This document shows, in pieces, positions 13,613 through 15,428 of a stretch of 15,428 bases of DNA. The translations under genes were made by a program, and so were the position numbers. The stretch lies in assembly GCA_019415925.1 (NCBI GenBank), contig DXYG01000063.1, positions 1 to 15,428 of the forward strand, written 5' to 3'. Positions within the stretch are counted from its first letter, which is position 1; every line of letters starts with the position of its first letter. The stretch is from Clostridiales bacterium (GTDB lineage Bacteria > Bacillota > Clostridia > Oscillospirales > Acutalibacteraceae). Below the pieces are notes generated by a model. It saw only the letters and a program-made list of their open reading frames with translations, had not been told where the DNA came from and searched no databases.

Positions 13613-14056
13613 TTATGTTTTGGAATAAGCTTGAGTAGGAGAGTAGAAGCAGTGGTCGCCGATACGGTTATAAATAACCCCGATATTTGACGGAAAATAG
13701 TTCGGACACGTTGCAGAGAACGGGTTAAAATAAAACAGTGAATCTCCGACAGAGCTTGAAGTGTTTCCTGCAAGTGCCCAGTCAGCAATTTCATAGTGTA
13801 TATCTTCCGGAACCATATTGTAAATGTTCTGCGAATTGTATGCTCCGCCAATCGAGGTTTTCAGGCAGGTAAACTGATTTGGCTGTTCAATAATTGCTCT
13901 GACATCACCGCCGTTGCTCACTCTGGCAAATTCGCCTTCAGTTGCATTGGCTCTGTTTATTATGACTGATGCAACAGCTCTCATGCCGTCGTCACCTTCA
14001 CCGCCCGCTTCGCACTTCAGAAGTCTCGCAAAAAGCTCTCTTGTATCAAATGCCAT
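13613..14056 (-). CDS. cwlJ: Spore cortex-lytic/cell wall hydrolase, CwlJ family
   Basis: The 147-residue protein is a bare Hydrolase_2 (SleB/CwlJ) domain with no signal peptide, which is typical of CwlJ (about 140 residues, made in the mother cell and placed in the coat). Visible parts are RELFARLLKCEAGGEGDDGMRAVASVIINR at 6-35 with the catalytic-type glutamate E16, QPNQFTCLK, then SLFYFNP and GDHCFYSPT near the end. CwlJ breaks down cortex peptidoglycan during germination in response to Ca-dipicolinate. AGGTG with a TTAA spacer stands before the ATG. The gerQ-like gene follows 11 bp later with its RBS overlapping the stop region, a strong sign of shared function. A mother-cell sigma promoter is proposed at 14086-14114. 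Confidence 0.88.
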   Translation of the reverse strand: MAFDTRELFARLLKCEAGGEGDDGMRAVASVIINRANATEGEFARVSNGGDVRAIIEQPNQFTCLKTSIGGAYNSQNIYNMVPEDIHYEIADWALAGNTSSSVGDSLFYFNPFSATCPNYFPSNIGVIYNRIGDHCFYSPTQAYSKT

Positions 14057-14085
14057 TTAATCACCTGCTGATTTGTCGTTCAATT

Positions 14086-14114
14086 TATAGTATGCTTATT
14101 CCTGTTTTTCGTTA
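14086..14114 (-). promoter_or_regulatory. Candidate mother-cell sigma promoter for cwlJ-gerQ
   Basis: On the minus strand TAAC (14114-14111), a 16-bp spacer and CATACTATA (14094-14086). The -10 fits the sigma-K form CATAnnnTA and nearly fits the sigma-E form CATACAnT; the -35 is a weak match for either. The start point would lie about 23 bp before the ATG. Confidence 0.45.
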
Positions 14115-14163
14115 CTGTCAGCAGATTGAGTGATAAATATTCTGAAATAGAATTAAAATAATG

Positions 14164-15339
14164 TTAGTTATTTTCTTCAAGCCAGCGCACAGCACAATGT
14201 GTAAGGGCAGAAGCACCGATAGGGCAGACTTCTTCATTAAAGCGCACTTTTGGATTGTGTGCAGAATATGCACCACGCTCATCAGGAAATCCTGCCGAAA
14301 GATAGATGAAAGCAGACGGTATTTTTTCTGCAATAACAGCAAAGTCCTCTGATGCATTTGCCTGCATATTTGGATAAGGAGTCATTCCGGGAATGTTCAT
14401 TTCCTGCATAAAGCCAGCAATTTGCTCAGTGAATTTGCTGTCGCAAATAAGGGGAGGAACCTCGGAAAGCGGAGTTATATCAGCTTTTGCGCCGTTAATT
14501 TCAGCAATTCCGTTTGCAGCTTCTCTGATTTTGCCAACGAGCAATTCTCTTTCGTGCTTGTCGTTTGTGCGCAGAGTGCCTTCAAGAACAGCTGTATCGG
14601 GAATGATATTAGCGGCATTTCCGCTTTGAAATTTTCCAACAGTAAGGACGCAGTTCTTTTCGGGATTTGAGTTTCTGGCTATAAGTCCTTCAAGTGCAGT
14701 ATAAATCTGCACAGCAGTATGAATCGGGTCAACTGTGAGATTCGGATATGCTCCGTGACCGCCTTTGCCTGTTACTGTAATTCTAAAGCCGTCAACTGAT
14801 GACATCATAACGCCGCCGCTGTTGTACATAAAAAGTCCGATGGGCAGCTTGCCCGGTGCAACGTGAAAAGCGAGTGCGGCGTCAGGCTTGGGATTTTCAA
14901 GAATTCCGTTTTCAATCATATTTTTGCTGCCCTCAAAGGTTTCTTCGGCAGGCTGAAACATAAACTTTATCTTACCGCTAAGCTTGTCTTCATTTTCTTT
15001 AAGAATTTTTGCGGCTGTAAGCAGCATAGCTGCGTGAAAATCGTGTCCGCAGGCATGAGCTTGTTCTCCCGTAGGGCAGGCGAATTCTTCACCGCTTTCT
15101 TCGGGCATAGGCAGTGCGTCCATATCTGCACGCAACAGCAGAGTTTTTTCACCCTTGCCCAAAAGCGCAGACACTCCGTAACCACATTTTTTCGGTTTAA
15201 GTCCGAATTCGGTAAGCTTCTTCATAACGTACTCAACTGCAACGGGCATATTAAGTCCTGTTTCAGCGTTCTTGTGAAAAAATCGGCGGTGAGCAATAGT
15301 TTCATCGTTTAGCTCCAATGCTCGTTTATAAAAATCCAT
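14164..15339 (-). CDS. M20D-family metal-dependent amidohydrolase/peptidase
   Basis: The 391-residue cytoplasmic enzyme has the M20D motifs: LLRADMDALP at 68-77, HACGHDFHAAMLL at 95-107 with ligands C97 and H99, QPAEE at 129-133, FHVAPG with H159, GKGGHGAYP in the lid domain, and a C-terminal HNPKVRFNEE carrying the last metal histidine. The cysteine ligand separates M20D (HipO, AmhX, YxeP-like) from other M20 groups. Members remove acyl groups from amino acids such as N-acetyl- or indole-conjugates, or N-acetyl-diaminopimelate. Neighbouring dap genes are absent, so the substrate is open. The start at 15339 is chosen because GAGG lies 9 bases upstream; a GTG at 15354 overlaps that RBS. It is a single gene with a good sigma-A promoter and an inverted repeat that may be an operator. 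Confidence 0.93.
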   Translation of the reverse strand: MDFYKRALELNDETIAHRRFFHKNAETGLNMPVAVEYVMKKLTEFGLKPKKCGYGVSALLGKGEKTLLLRADMDALPMPEESGEEFACPTGEQAHACGHDFHAAMLLTAAKILKENEDKLSGKIKFMFQPAEETFEGSKNMIENGILENPKPDAALAFHVAPGKLPIGLFMYNSGGVMMSSVDGFRITVTGKGGHGAYPNLTVDPIHTAVQIYTALEGLIARNSNPEKNCVLTVGKFQSGNAANIIPDTAVLEGTLRTNDKHERELLVGKIREAANGIAEINGAKADITPLSEVPPLICDSKFTEQIAGFMQEMNIPGMTPYPNMQANASEDFAVIAEKIPSAFIYLSAGFPDERGAYSAHNPKVRFNEEVCPIGASALTHCAVRWLEENN

Positions 15340-15381
15340 ACTATAAGACCTCACTTTAATTTTAAATCTGCTTTCACTATT

Positions 15382-15410
15382 ACTATAACAAAATTATTAA
15401 TTATTATCAA
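15382..15410 (-). promoter_or_regulatory. Sigma-A promoter for the M20D gene
   Basis: On the minus strand TTGATA (15410-15405), 17 bp, TATAGT (15387-15382). The leader to the ATG is about 35 nt. Confidence 0.8.
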
Positions 15411-15428
15411 TTGGAATCTTGATAATAA
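15401..15428. repeat. Perfect inverted repeat over the M20D -35 element
   Basis: TTATTATCAA (15401-15410) and TTGATAATAA (15419-15428) are perfect 10-bp arms around an 8-bp centre. The left arm contains the -35, so a bound protein would block or assist the promoter. The right arm stops at the window edge and may extend further. Confidence 0.6.

Noticed and set aside
14139..14153. ATTCT-N5-AGAAT hairpin after the M20D stop as terminator
   Set aside because: Only five mostly A-T pairs and no proper T run on the minus strand; too weak to call.
14863..15312. 149-residue plus-strand frame opposite the M20D gene
   Set aside because: Antisense to conserved metal-binding motifs; no RBS and no family features.
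1..15428. CRISPR array, tRNA, rRNA, insertion sequence or phage gene
   Set aside because: No spaced direct repeats of CRISPR type, no cloverleaf, no transposase or integrase motifs were seen on either strand.

Overview
The window looks like a chromosomal piece of an anaerobic, endospore-forming Firmicute of the class Clostridia, most likely Oscillospiraceae (Ruminococcus-like). This rests on spoIIGA-sigE, a cwlJ-gerQ-type spore germination pair, a YlmC/YmxH PRC-barrel gene, an ATP-type PfkA and an AT-rich genome with strong AGGAGG-type ribosome binding sites. The genus is inference. No tRNA, rRNA, transposase, phage gene or CRISPR array was seen.

Layout. (1) 65-2607, minus strand: a translationally coupled pair of a GT2 polyprenyl-phosphate glycosyltransferase and a multi-pass GT-C-type membrane transferase, from a near-perfect sigma-A promoter to a strong terminator. 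(2) 2830-3798, plus: pfkA, divergent from (1), with its own promoter and terminator. (3) 3975-6687, plus: a MORN-repeat protein coupled to an MscS-type channel, a strong terminator, then a small lipoprotein with 11-residue tandem repeats. (4) 6764-8276, minus: spoIIGA-sigE, the pro-sigma-E protease and its substrate, without the sigG that usually follows. (5) 8352-8438, plus: a 28-residue membrane microprotein with a consensus RBS. (6) 8524-9396, minus: a DegV-family protein. (7) 9531-9818, plus: a YlmC/YmxH PRC-barrel protein. (8) 10129-11037, plus: a secreted protein with a SleB/CwlJ-like hydrolase domain; its upstream region carries a WalR-box-like repeat. (9) 11221-12903, plus: rpsB-tsf behind a structured leader. 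(10) 12966-14056, minus: cwlJ-gerQ-like operon, with a candidate mother-cell sigma promoter. (11) 14164-15339, minus: an M20D metallopeptidase with a perfect inverted repeat over its -35 element.

How the parts connect. Sporulation and the cell envelope recur. SpoIIGA activates sigma-E, the early mother-cell sigma factor. The CwlJ/GerQ-like pair is what a mother-cell sigma factor would be expected to express for cortex lysis at germination. A second enzyme of the same hydrolase family is secreted, probably during growth. The glycosyltransferase pair, the MscS channel and the repeat lipoprotein are further envelope functions. pfkA, rpsB and tsf are housekeeping genes. I found no clear multi-gene system that is new. 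The best leads are the WalR-like box by the secreted hydrolase, the spoIIGA promoter, the MORN-MscS operon, the repeat lipoprotein behind a terminator, the microprotein and the divergent GerQ.
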